Assembly (NCBI RefSeq): GCF_016342405.1 | Contig: NZ_JAEINN010000004.1 | Coordinates: 204,916-268,915, forward strand | Length of the DNA stretch: 64,000 nucleotides | Source of the DNA: Maridesulfovibrio ferrireducens | Lineage (GTDB): Bacteria; Desulfobacterota; Desulfovibrionia; Desulfovibrionales; Desulfovibrionaceae | Direction: 5' to 3' | Part shown: positions 7,401 through 16,644 of the stretch, piece after piece | Position numbering within the stretch: position 1 is the stretch's first letter | Layout of the letters: each line of letters opens with the position of its first letter | Position numbers and translations under genes: made by a program | The notes under the pieces: model-generated | What the model was told of the DNA's origin: nothing | Database searches by the model: none | Seen by the model: only the letters and a program-made list of their open reading frames with translations

Positions 7401-9635
7401 CTATTTGCGATAATTTATGCCGTTTTGTTTAAGAAAGTCGATGATTTCGGCATAATGAACTGAGAAGTTAAGGCCTTCGGTTGCTTGTTTAGAGAGTCCC
7501 CATGTGTTCACACCGACCAACTTATCTTTATAGAACAAAGGACCGCCGGAGTTACCGTGGTTAATGGGGGCGTCAGTCTGAATGTAGCGAACCTTGCGGC
7601 CTGAAGGAGCCGGGCCCATGCCTTGAAGGTTTCTGTATGCACTGAAAACACCGCGAGTAATGGTGTAAGGATATGCTTCGGGGTGACCTATAGCTTCGAG
7701 AGTTACACCTGCGGGCAAGGATTTTTTAGAATAGAATGTGACCGGTTTTCCGCGTGTCTGTATTTTTATCAGAGCAAGGTCACGGTGCATGTCATAAACC
7801 ATCACCTTACCGAATGTTTCCATGTTATTATGGAGTTTCATTTCTGCAAACTGACTTCCTTCAACTACGTGAAAGTTTGTCAGAATAACATCGTCTGTGA
7901 CAAAGAATCCGCTTCCCATTCCGCCTTGCGGGTTGAAAACGACGACAACAGAATCGAAGCGCGGATCGTTTCCGGTGTCGGAATCATATTTATTTGAGTA
8001 GAATTCAGCCAAAGCCTTGTTCCGGTCATGGAGAATGGATTTTTGAATTTTAGCTATGTTTGTATATTTTTTGTCTTTGCCTCTTTGAGAAGCGTAATGT
8101 CCTAAAATGTCGGACAAATTGACGCTGACAGGCTGTTTTTCATAGTTTTCAAGGTCCTGCTCTGTTTTGAACTTGGACAGGATGGAATTCGCTTCCGGGT
8201 CTTCATCCTGAACACCGTAAGCAACTTTAAAAGTACGCTGCTGTGTTATATCAAAATGATTTTCATAGTAAGCTTTATTGCGGCGGTCGATGATGTAGTA
8301 TTGAACTGAAGCCTGCTTTGCGTCTTTTACAGTTACAATTTTGTAGTTGTATTTTTGATAGACTGGCAGATTCAGCATGCGCGGAGTATTTGTTGCATTG
8401 GCCTGCGCTGATAGAAAATGTTTTTCATTCAGATCGATTTCTGACTGCATTGTCATTAATGCAAGAGCTCCGCCAAGTCCCTGCATTTTAAACTGGTTTA
8501 TTTTGAATTGGAGCCCGTTGTTAGCCATTTGAGCGTTCTGGTAAATCATCTGAGTTTTGTCGTATTTATTATTGTAAGTTTCGCGATACCCAGTGATTAG
8601 CTTACTTTTTTCTGCTTTGTATCCGGTTGTTTTGCGGTTTATTTTTGAAACAGCTTCATTGATCAGAATTATGATATCCGCATCTTTTGCGGTCTGCGAA
8701 TTGAACATTCCGTGTGCTTCAGCCTGTTCAGCCTGAATGGGCATATCAACGTCAATGCCGAGCCCGAATTCAATGCCGTGCTGTTTCATCATTGTCTTAC
8801 TGGTAACTCTGACGAAGGCAATTTTACAATCCGGAATTTCAGCGACATCAAATCCGGCTTTTGTCGTGCTCTGGAAGGCTTTGATTATAGCGCGTAAGGA
8901 TGGAGTGCTTTTCCCTGCAACACGGCGGAGAGCATTTTTGTAGTACTGCGCTCCAAGATTATTTTTGAAGTTTTCTGAAAGATCAGGGCCGTAAGTGTTC
9001 ATCAAATGAGGAACGCCTGTTCCTTTTGCTGCAAGGATTGTCTTTGTGAAGAAATCTGCTTGCGAATCCAGAAAATCTGTATTGTTAAGCTTTACCGGAT
9101 AGATTTCAAAAAAACTTTTTCCAGTTAAAAGCGGGTACTTTTGAAATGCTGCTGCTGTGCCGTCAGTTATGATTTTTGTTTTTTTTGCCTTGGAAGATTG
9201 CAACTGAGCAAGTTCAGCCGGAACCTGATTAAATACAGTAAGTATTGATTCAGATGCTGCGGTAGCAATCATTTCGCCGGCATCTGTAAGTTTATCTTCA
9301 ATTATGGGCCACTGCTCAACCGGCGCAGGCCATGTAATAGAATCTACACGAGCTTTTGAGGCTGTCAGTTTAGGCTGAAACATAAGTTTTATGGATGAAG
9401 CAAGTGCTTCTAACTGTGGGCGGGTTTCAGGATTTTCATTGAAAAAGGCTTTATTCTGCACCCAGACTTGTTCAGCTTTAAGCAGGTTTTTTTGCTGTAC
9501 CAACTGCGTGATGTGGTCCGCAGGCGTAAAGAACATTGAATAATTAGTGTCTCCGCCTTTACCTGTTCCGGCAGTTTTACAGCCAGCGACAGAGATCATT
9601 ATTAATAGCAATAATCCTAAAAACTTAAGCCTCAC
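7401..9635 (-). CDS. Lipoprotein with C-terminal trypsin-like (HtrA-type) serine protease domain
   Basis: This encodes a 744-residue lipoprotein with lipobox VAGC near residue 19. The first two thirds show no domain I know and look helical. The last 190 residues are a chymotrypsin-fold protease of the HtrA type. The triad is visible as His in LTNFHVVEG, Asp in HRDLALIKI and Ser in GNSGGPL. No PDZ domain follows, unlike DegP. The start codon is GTG behind a GGAGGAA site. It is the first gene of an operon with the TraT-like lipoprotein. A role in envelope quality control or processing of surface proteins is plausible but inferred. Confidence 0.85.
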   Translation of the reverse strand: MRLKFLGLLLLIMISVAGCKTAGTGKGGDTNYSMFFTPADHITQLVQQKNLLKAEQVWVQNKAFFNENPETRPQLEALASSIKLMFQPKLTASKARVDSITWPAPVEQWPIIEDKLTDAGEMIATAASESILTVFNQVPAELAQLQSSKAKKTKIITDGTAAAFQKYPLLTGKSFFEIYPVKLNNTDFLDSQADFFTKTILAAKGTGVPHLMNTYGPDLSENFKNNLGAQYYKNALRRVAGKSTPSLRAIIKAFQSTTKAGFDVAEIPDCKIAFVRVTSKTMMKQHGIEFGLGIDVDMPIQAEQAEAHGMFNSQTAKDADIIILINEAVSKINRKTTGYKAEKSKLITGYRETYNNKYDKTQMIYQNAQMANNGLQFKINQFKMQGLGGALALMTMQSEIDLNEKHFLSAQANATNTPRMLNLPVYQKYNYKIVTVKDAKQASVQYYIIDRRNKAYYENHFDITQQRTFKVAYGVQDEDPEANSILSKFKTEQDLENYEKQPVSVNLSDILGHYASQRGKDKKYTNIAKIQKSILHDRNKALAEFYSNKYDSDTGNDPRFDSVVVVFNPQGGMGSGFFVTDDVILTNFHVVEGSQFAEMKLHNNMETFGKVMVYDMHRDLALIKIQTRGKPVTFYSKKSLPAGVTLEAIGHPEAYPYTITRGVFSAYRNLQGMGPAPSGRKVRYIQTDAPINHGNSGGPLFYKDKLVGVNTWGLSKQATEGLNFSVHYAEIIDFLKQNGINYRK

Positions 9636-9789
9636 GACTTCCTCCAGTATGAATACAAAATAACAACGACACCATTAAAGTAGAAACTCGGTATCATAAT
9701 CAAGGTGTCTATATCAAGGAAGGTCTTGGCAGAAATTAAGATTTAAAGAATGTAATTTTAGTGTATTGTAATAAATCTTTAGAATAGAT

Positions 9790-12700
9790 TTACTTGTTTT
9801 TAAGTGTGAGCTGGCGAAGATGTAGTCTTGAGGCTTGTAAGCAGAAAGCTTCGAGGCGAGCCTCTATCAGTTGAGGAAAGGGGTTTCCGTCTGTTTCTAT
9901 GGCGAGAAAGGGGAGTCTCGTGTCATCTTCAAGAACAGACGAAGCTTTTTTACCTGCGGATATAGCTTTGAAATTTTCACTGAGTATTGATTCTGCCACG
10001 CGAGAGGGCATACAACCGAATGGACCGATTGAAATAACTCCGCAGGATGGAGTTATAATTTCATGCAGTGAGGCTCCGACTGTAAGCACCGCTTCGCCTG
10101 TGAGATGTTTAGAAATATGAGGCTCGGCTGTTTTTACTATTTTCTGAATATCCGGACCGGAAAAGTTTACAAGTCCGCTTGCTGACAGGATAGAGCGAAT
10201 CCGTTTTTCATAGTATCCCTTTACGCCTTGCTTGATGATGGACCCCAGTCCAGCTTTACCTTCAAGTCCTTTGCGATTCAGCCAGTCAGTATATTTCATC
10301 CATTCCAAAACAGGGGCAACCCGTACAATAAATCCTTCCGATGAAAGCCGCTCAGGCAGATTGCGCCGTGCAAGCGGATCGTGCCGGACATATATTTCAC
10401 CGAGAAGTGAAATTACGGGATATTCTTTAATAGGTTTTTCAAGTTTAATAACGGAAAGGTCTTTCGCTCCCTTGTGAAGTGCTGTTGAGAATTCTTTCCA
10501 ATCTGTTTTCATTGCATCAAGTAAATTTTGTCGTACTTTCCAGAATAGTTTTAGTGCGTTTTCCTTGTCCTTTGCTGCTGTCACAATAGTTGCGTGGATG
10601 TCCTCAAGAATAGATCCGGCAACGATTCCCTGCCATATGCCGAGAGTTACTTTTGTGCTTAATCCTCCGTAACCATTTGTAGAGCTGGGAGAAAAAATAG
10701 CAAGATCCGGTATTTCCAGTCGGCTGACAAGGTCATTCATAAAGACAGAGTACTGCCCGAAACGGCACGGTCCTTTTGCCGTGGGCATAAGGAAGAGTGA
10801 AACTTCGGACCCTTTTCTTTCTTCAAGGTGAGCAAGCAAAGCTCCGGCTGTTAATTGCAACGGGAGGCACTCTTTGCAGGATGAATTATTTCGTCCCAGT
10901 TTAAGTGCTTTTTCGTCAGCGTGGGGCAGCACTTTGTAGCGGATATTGTCTCTGCTCATTGAGGCTGCCAGAAAATCTGTGCTTATTTCTCCGAGGCTAG
11001 GAATAAGGAGTATTACCTCGGGATCGTTTATAGGACGCCATTTCCCTTTGGAATCAGTGATCCCTGAAATTTTATTGCGGGTTTCACTGCGTGCGGGAAT
11101 AAAATCTTTTTTGTTTGAGTCAGGATTAATATTCTGTCGTTTGAAACCGTTTACAATATCAAGAAAGGCTTCAATGCGGGTTTCTATTCCGGCGTCCGCG
11201 GTGTGGCTGTCCAGTTCAAGGGTAAGAGATGGTTTTTTGCCCATGGCGCGTCTGAAATGGCTGAGCAGAAACGAGTCCGGTCCGCATGAAAAATTTGTGA
11301 TGAATGTACCGAAAAGCTGCGGATGTTTTGCCGCATAATCCGCTGAATCTAAAATCTGCTCACCCGTTGCCCAGTACATATTGCGGTCTTTATTACATCC
11401 TTCGGTTTCTGTTCTCGGCAGCATATCGCAAGGAATAATATCGATAGAACGTGTGGAAAATTTGGCAGGGATTGATTTATTAGCCCATGAATTGAAAGCA
11501 TTATACGGCCTGCCGAAGAGAGCGACAGCATTCTTTTCCGGATCTTTTTTGAGGTCTGTTAAGAACTGCTCACCTTTTTTGAGAAGGTCGTCAAAAAAGC
11601 GGTTCTGTTCGGCAACAGCTTCTTCAAAAGCTTGCGTGGCCTTGCCTGATTTTATACCGAGATTTTTTGCTGTTTTAACGAGAACTTTGCGGACTTGGTC
11701 TATTCCTTCCTGCATATGAATTACAGGAGTCAGCACGGATCTGTTTTCAAGTTCGGGAAAGGCTGAACGCAAATAGTACGGTTCACCCTGCACAAGTACA
11801 CACGCGGAAGAGCGGTCGCCGCTTTTAAGTGGCAGTGATCGTAAATGAGGCAGAAAAACGTGATCTGTATTCAGTTTTAACAGTTCGCCCATGCTGCCGT
11901 GGGCAAGCTCAACGGGATGACAAAAGGGAGCGCCTTTCTGTTCAATACTTTCGGCATCAACCGAGGAAGGGAGTCTGACTCCGAATCCAAGTGAACTGAA
12001 AAAAGTATTGTAGAACGGAAACCATGTATTCATCAGTAATGAGCGGTTCATACCGATAACGGGTTGACCCTTTTCAGGTTCTTTCAGGTCGCGGTAAACT
12101 CTTTTTTCGCGCCATGTAACGAGGTCTTCGCCTTCGATTTTATGTGCGGAAATTTTAGAATTATCAAATCTGTTACAGATGCCGCCGAAGGGGAAAATTT
12201 TATTATTAATTTCAATGCGTGCGATGAAACATCCTAAGTCACAGTCTCTGCCTGCACCGTTACAGATAAAGGGAGATTTGTAGTGAACTTCTCTTTTCGA
12301 GAGTAGTTCAGGATCAAATATTCCTTCGGACAGTATCCCTTGCTGTGTACGTTTTGCCGCTTCGATGGCGACTCCGAAAGCTCCTGTCAGGCCGGGATGC
12401 GGAGGCACTATTATTTTACAGCCGGTAAGGGCCGCCATAGCAACAGGAACGGCTTTGTTGTAGCAGACTCCGCCTTGCATGAAAATTTTGTTACCAAGTG
12501 TGCGGTTGCCCTTAACTCTATTGGAATAGTTGATACATATAGAATAAACCAGACCTGCGATCATATCATCAAGCGGCACTCCTTCCTGACTTGCCAGCTT
12601 TAAATCTGATCCGATAAAGGCCGCACATTGATCGTTGAAATTGGGTGGATTCTGTCCTTTGAAAGCAACTTCTGCGATATCGGTTACTCCAATTCCAAGA

Positions 12701-14025
12701 GTTTCTTTGGCGCTTTCTTCCAGAAATGATCCGGTTCCGGCACTGCAAGCCTCATTCATGGCATAATCGCATGGGACTGAATTTTTCAGCCATGTATATT
12801 TGGCATCCTGTCCACCGATTTCAAAAATTGTATCAACTTCTGGATTGTAATGAACTGCCGCCGCGGCGTGTGCGGTAATTTCATTAATGATGCCTTCCGT
12901 TCCGGCATGAAGGCCCGCAATGTTGCGTCCTGAGCCAGTGACACCCATGATTTCGGCTGTGGTTCCCGCAGGAATTTGTTTTGCCAGTTCGGAGTATACG
13001 TTGCGCGAGGCTCCGATTGGATCTCCGTCAGTGCGCAGGTAGCAGGATGCGATGATTTTTAGAGTTGATAGATCTACCAGAACTCCTTTTGTTGTCGTTG
13101 AACCGACATCAAGACCTAACGCAAGCTTGTTGCCGGAAGTAAATTCAGCTTGTTCTTCTTCATGGAATTCTACGAAATCTATGTAATCTCTAAGAGGGGG
13201 CAAAAAGGTAAAACTGGTGTTTCCTTTAATGATCAGTTCGCTGAAATTATCGGAGTGAAATTTTCCGTTTTCAGCAGCCCATAAAGCGGCTCCGAGAGCT
13301 TCCATGCAGTTGGCATGTTCTGGAATGACAAGGTCCGGTAATTCTTTTTTCAGTTCTCTGACCATGAATTTGTTCAGGGTGCAGCTTCCGATGAGTGCTA
13401 CTTTATCAGAAGGAAGTTTTCTGAGCAGTTCTAAACATTTTCCGGCCATCATGCGGGCCAGTCCGGCAACTACCGCGTCTTTTTCGATTCCTTTGTTCAG
13501 GGCGTGAGTACAATCACTTTTACAAAATACCGAGCATCTGCCTGACACTTTGTGCGGAGGCAGGTTTTCATCCATATCAGCCATGGACTTGAGATCAAGG
13601 CCCATACGACTGAGTTGCTGCACAAGAAATTCACCTGTACCGGATGCACATTTATTTCCGGTATGAACAGTTTCGACCTTACCTTCCGGGCTTAGAAGAT
13701 ATGCCATAAACGTTTCTCCGCCAGCACTGAGAAGTGTGCGGTAACCCTCTTTTGCAAGATCAATAAAGGACAGGGCTGACTCAAGGGCTTGCGGTTCGGA
13801 TATGGAAGGCAGGTTTAATAGGTGTCTGAATTTTCTGCCAGTGGTCGCAATGCTTATGTTTTCGAGGTTTCCGAATTTTTTTAAAGTGGAAAGAATTGTC
13901 GCAGCGGGGTTTCCTTCGTGAGAAACCGAAACTGTTTTGAGCACGGTTGTTTTTCCGTACTCTGAAGAAATTAGAACCATGCCTATGGTAGAAGCTCCGG
14001 CGCAAATGCCTAATGATTTGTTCAT
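9790..14025 (-). CDS. Fused double BadF/BcrA-type acyl-CoA dehydratase activase-like protein
   Basis: This is a 1411-residue cytoplasmic protein with two ASKHA ATPase domains in tandem, followed by a long region resembling 2-hydroxyacyl-CoA dehydratase-related (DUF2229-type) sequences. Domain 1 covers about 1-270. Its bridging-cluster cysteine sits in KCASGTG (Cys126), with a Cys-rich GRCSVFCKSDC segment at 162-172. Domain 2 covers about 298-560 and has the phosphate loop LDVGSTTTKG, the EIGGQDAKY segment and the CSAGTGSF motif. Activases of this family use ATP to inject one electron into a partner dehydratase through a [4Fe-4S] cluster. No separate dehydratase gene lies nearby, so the C-terminal half may act as its own partner. 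Single proteins of about 1400 residues with this layout are known in anaerobes, and their substrate is unsettled. The start lies 3 nt after the upstream stop codon. Confidence 0.88.
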   Translation of the reverse strand: MNKSLGICAGASTIGMVLISSEYGKTTVLKTVSVSHEGNPAATILSTLKKFGNLENISIATTGRKFRHLLNLPSISEPQALESALSFIDLAKEGYRTLLSAGGETFMAYLLSPEGKVETVHTGNKCASGTGEFLVQQLSRMGLDLKSMADMDENLPPHKVSGRCSVFCKSDCTHALNKGIEKDAVVAGLARMMAGKCLELLRKLPSDKVALIGSCTLNKFMVRELKKELPDLVIPEHANCMEALGAALWAAENGKFHSDNFSELIIKGNTSFTFLPPLRDYIDFVEFHEEEQAEFTSGNKLALGLDVGSTTTKGVLVDLSTLKIIASCYLRTDGDPIGASRNVYSELAKQIPAGTTAEIMGVTGSGRNIAGLHAGTEGIINEITAHAAAAVHYNPEVDTIFEIGGQDAKYTWLKNSVPCDYAMNEACSAGTGSFLEESAKETLGIGVTDIAEVAFKGQNPPNFNDQCAAFIGSDLKLASQEGVPLDDMIAGLVYSICINYSNRVKGNRTLGNKIFMQGGVCYNKAVPVAMAALTGCKIIVPPHPGLTGAFGVAIEAAKRTQQGILSEGIFDPELLSKREVHYKSPFICNGAGRDCDLGCFIARIEINNKIFPFGGICNRFDNSKISAHKIEGEDLVTWREKRVYRDLKEPEKGQPVIGMNRSLLMNTWFPFYNTFFSSLGFGVRLPSSVDAESIEQKGAPFCHPVELAHGSMGELLKLNTDHVFLPHLRSLPLKSGDRSSACVLVQGEPYYLRSAFPELENRSVLTPVIHMQEGIDQVRKVLVKTAKNLGIKSGKATQAFEEAVAEQNRFFDDLLKKGEQFLTDLKKDPEKNAVALFGRPYNAFNSWANKSIPAKFSTRSIDIIPCDMLPRTETEGCNKDRNMYWATGEQILDSADYAAKHPQLFGTFITNFSCGPDSFLLSHFRRAMGKKPSLTLELDSHTADAGIETRIEAFLDIVNGFKRQNINPDSNKKDFIPARSETRNKISGITDSKGKWRPINDPEVILLIPSLGEISTDFLAASMSRDNIRYKVLPHADEKALKLGRNNSSCKECLPLQLTAGALLAHLEERKGSEVSLFLMPTAKGPCRFGQYSVFMNDLVSRLEIPDLAIFSPSSTNGYGGLSTKVTLGIWQGIVAGSILEDIHATIVTAAKDKENALKLFWKVRQNLLDAMKTDWKEFSTALHKGAKDLSVIKLEKPIKEYPVISLLGEIYVRHDPLARRNLPERLSSEGFIVRVAPVLEWMKYTDWLNRKGLEGKAGLGSIIKQGVKGYYEKRIRSILSASGLVNFSGPDIQKIVKTAEPHISKHLTGEAVLTVGASLHEIITPSCGVISIGPFGCMPSRVAESILSENFKAISAGKKASSVLEDDTRLPFLAIETDGNPFPQLIEARLEAFCLQASRLHLRQLTLKNK

Positions 14026-14028
14026 ATA

Positions 14029-14835
14029 TTATAAGTCAGATGTAATTTGCTTCGGTTGATGTAATTTAATTTCAAAAATTTTGTTCCAGAATTTACCAGT
14101 GACGAAAAGTCGTTTATTTTTATTGTCCCATGCAATCCCGTTGGCAACTTCCGCTTTTTTTCCCGCAAGAGGACGAAGGTTGGAAATGTCCAGCCAGAAT
14201 TTTATTTTTCCGCTTACGGGGTCGATTGCACCTATTTTATCCTTGTACCATACATTACAAAGGATGACTCCGTCTGCATACTCAAGCTCATTTAGGCGGA
14301 ATATTTTTGTGTCTCCGTCAGTGATCTTAAGAGTGTTTATTTTCTTGAAATCATGCGGGTCTCGAAATGTGAGCGAATCTGAACCATTACTTTGAATTAA
14401 AAACTGCCCGTCAGAGGTGAGTCCCCAGCCTTGGCCGTTGTATTTGAATGAGCCTGTGCACGCAAGGGACTTTGAATCATATACGAAGCACTTTCCAGAT
14501 TTCCATGTGAGCTGAAATATTTTTTTATTCCATAGGCATAGCCCTTCGCCGAAAAGGTTCTGATCAATTTTATATTCAGTGCATAGTTTGCCGCTTTCCG
14601 GTTCAATTTTGCGGATGGAAGAGTGTCCGTGCTTTCCTGTGCTTTCGTAGAAGAAATTATCGTGATATAAAAAACCTTGAGTATAGGCGGATTCGTCGTG
14701 AGGAAATGAGTTTAGAATTTTACAGTTGATTATAGGGGCCTTATGTCGAAAATTTCTAGCATGGCTTTTTGCTGCAAAAATGGGCAAGATAAGGGCAAGC
14801 GCTACTAATCCGATAATTATATGATATTTATGCAT
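14029..14835 (-). CDS. Glutaminyl-peptide cyclotransferase (glutamine cyclotransferase family)
   Basis: The 268-residue protein carries an N-terminal signal peptide or anchor (residues 1-25) and is therefore periplasmic. Family motifs are visible: FPHDESAYTQGF near residue 44, YESTGKHGHSSIR near 65, and a late NGIAWDNKNKRLFVTGK segment. It should form a five-bladed beta-propeller. Enzymes of this family turn N-terminal glutamine into pyroglutamate, protecting exported proteins from aminopeptidases. It is the first gene of a pair with the activase-like gene, separated by 3 nt, although no functional link between the two is obvious. Confidence 0.9.
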   Translation of the reverse strand: MHKYHIIIGLVALALILPIFAAKSHARNFRHKAPIINCKILNSFPHDESAYTQGFLYHDNFFYESTGKHGHSSIRKIEPESGKLCTEYKIDQNLFGEGLCLWNKKIFQLTWKSGKCFVYDSKSLACTGSFKYNGQGWGLTSDGQFLIQSNGSDSLTFRDPHDFKKINTLKITDGDTKIFRLNELEYADGVILCNVWYKDKIGAIDPVSGKIKFWLDISNLRPLAGKKAEVANGIAWDNKNKRLFVTGKFWNKIFEIKLHQPKQITSDL

Positions 14836-14928
14836 TGCTCGGAAACCTAGCCGATTTTCTTGAGAAGTTCCAGAATTGAACAGGCTGTTTTTTATTTATA
14901 TCATTAACTTTCTATAAATTTTTAAAAA

Positions 14929-14940
14929 CCTCTTAAGAGG
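14929..14940 (+). promoter_or_regulatory. Perfect palindrome containing the ribosome site of the TPR gene
   Basis: CCTCTTAAGAGG is a 12-bp perfect palindrome. Its right half (AAGAGG) is the likely Shine-Dalgarno sequence of the gene starting at 14949. In RNA the two halves could pair only through a very tight loop, so it may instead act as a dyad protein-binding site. Confidence 0.4.
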
Positions 14941-14948
14941 TAAATAAA

Positions 14949-15938
14949 ATGGGATCAAATACTACATTTTTTCAGTATCAGCCTCCGTCAAAGAAGGAGG
15001 AAAAAACTACTCCTGAATTAGTTACAGTAGTTTCCCTTAAGTCAGAAGTTGAAGTCCGGGGAAAGAAAAAAAAGTATTGGCTGGTGCGTGAAACCCCCGG
15101 AGAAATGTTTGAATTACAAGAGATTAATTCTAATCATGTTCCCTCCGGTCCTATTCGATTAGTATCCAGCGAAGAATTTTCTTCACTCTATACTCTGGAA
15201 TTGGATTATTGGCATCAGGAAGTTCGCCCCGGTATGGATAATTTGGATAAAACAGTACAAAGAGGTGAAAGTCATAGAGCTCAAGGTGAACTCTATAGTG
15301 CCGAGATGGAGTATGCCGGAGCACTGGAGGTGGACGAGGGTAACGTTCGCGCTACTTTCGGGCTTGGTCTTACTTATCTTGATAAAGGGGATATAGAAAA
15401 AGCTCAGGAAATATTTTCCAAGGTATTGCAGCTTAAATCTGCTTTTAAGGTAGAACATAAACATATGTTTAATGATTTCGGCATTTCTATGCGTAAAAGC
15501 GGAATGTATAAAGAAGCGTTGCAGTATTATAATCGAGGGGTAGATTTAGACAGCGAAGACGAAAATCTTTATTTTAATATAGCCAGAACTCATTTTGAAG
15601 CGGGAGACTGGGAAAACTGTTTTCGTTATCTGACCCTGTGTCTTGAGAAAAACAAAGGCGTGGAAGAAGCTCGAAAATTCTGTTTTTATATTATTGAAAA
15701 GAGTACAAATGATGATGATATGCTCCGGGAATTCGGATCAGCTGAGGTCGGTACCAAGCTTCGCAGTGATATCCTGTCCTTATTACGCAAAATGCAGGTT
15801 GCAGCCGGAGTTGAGCTTGATGAAGCTATTGAAAAAACTCATCAGATACGGGATCGTATGCTCGCAATTGACGAGGAAGAAAGACATCTTCGCGAAATGG
15901 AAAAAGGTCTTTATAATCTAGACGAGAACAACAAGTAA
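14949..15938 (+). CDS. Tetratricopeptide-repeat protein
   Basis: This is a 329-residue soluble protein without a signal peptide. The N-terminal 85 residues hold a small charged domain of unknown type. From about residue 100 to 235 there are at least four TPR motifs, recognisable by the G/A-Y-A/F spacing in stretches such as AEMEYAGALEVDEGN and EALQYYNRGVDLDSED. The C-terminus is a charged helical tail. TPR arrays mediate protein-protein contacts, and the partner cannot be deduced. It is convergent with the KtrA-like gene, with 11 bp between stop codons. Confidence 0.85.
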   Translation: MGSNTTFFQYQPPSKKEEKTTPELVTVVSLKSEVEVRGKKKKYWLVRETPGEMFELQEINSNHVPSGPIRLVSSEEFSSLYTLELDYWHQEVRPGMDNLDKTVQRGESHRAQGELYSAEMEYAGALEVDEGNVRATFGLGLTYLDKGDIEKAQEIFSKVLQLKSAFKVEHKHMFNDFGISMRKSGMYKEALQYYNRGVDLDSEDENLYFNIARTHFEAGDWENCFRYLTLCLEKNKGVEEARKFCFYIIEKSTNDDDMLREFGSAEVGTKLRSDILSLLRKMQVAAGVELDEAIEKTHQIRDRMLAIDEEERHLREMEKGLYNLDENNK

Positions 15939-15949
15939 TATTCCTTACG

Positions 15950-16603
15950 CTAAGATATTTTCAAGAGGTTTTCGTGGGCGCCTATCAGGACGAGTATATC
16001 ATGTTCTTGTAAAGGGTCGTTGGCTTTGGGAACAAAATTAAGCTCGGACGATCCATTTTTTCTGATTGCAATAACCTGAACTTGAAAATTATTTGTTAAA
16101 TTCAAATCTTTCAAAGTTTTTCCTTTCCATTCACACACTTCTTTTTCTTTTATAAGAACATCCTGCCCCATGGAAAGATAATCCAGCATTCCGGGGGTTG
16201 CGAGTTTATATGCCAATTGTTTTGCGGCAAAGTGTTCTGGAAAGACAACGAAATCTACTCCAAGTTTGCTCAAAACTTTTTTGTGAGCGGCGCTCATGGC
16301 TTTAACCCATATTTTTTTAACACCGATTTCCTGCAAGTTGAGAACAACCAGAATGCTTGCTTCCATGGAATCTCCGGTGGAGACTACAACATAGTTAAAA
16401 TCCTGAAAGCTGAGCTGCTCCAGTGTCTGCTGGTCTGTTCCATCAGCTTGAAATACTTGAGTCAAGTAGGGTTTTGCTACTTTCACCCTTTCAGTACTGG
16501 AATCGACTCCGGTTACTCCGTGGCCAAGTTCCCGTAAGTTGCGGGCTAGTTCGAGCCCGAATTTACCGAGTCCGATAACTCCTACTTCTATTCTGTCTGC
16601 CAT
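15950..16603 (-). CDS. ktrA: Potassium uptake regulatory subunit, RCK (TrkA-N/TrkA-C) protein
   Basis: The 217-residue cytoplasmic protein has a Rossmann-type NAD(H)/ATP-binding RCK domain. The loop GLGKFGLELARNL starts near residue 11, the acidic residue ending beta-2 is in TGVDSS, and the domain ends near residue 140. A smaller TrkA-C ligand domain follows. One RCK unit per chain and this length fit KtrA rather than the double-length TrkA of E. coli. An octameric ring of such subunits gates the KtrB channel. It lies 41 bp downstream of the ktrB gene and is in the same operon. Confidence 0.92.
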   Translation of the reverse strand: MADRIEVGVIGLGKFGLELARNLRELGHGVTGVDSSTERVKVAKPYLTQVFQADGTDQQTLEQLSFQDFNYVVVSTGDSMEASILVVLNLQEIGVKKIWVKAMSAAHKKVLSKLGVDFVVFPEHFAAKQLAYKLATPGMLDYLSMGQDVLIKEKEVCEWKGKTLKDLNLTNNFQVQVIAIRKNGSSELNFVPKANDPLQEHDILVLIGAHENLLKIS

Positions 16604-16644
16604 TTAATTCTCCAAATATATGTGCGCTTAAATTTTTAGAAATA

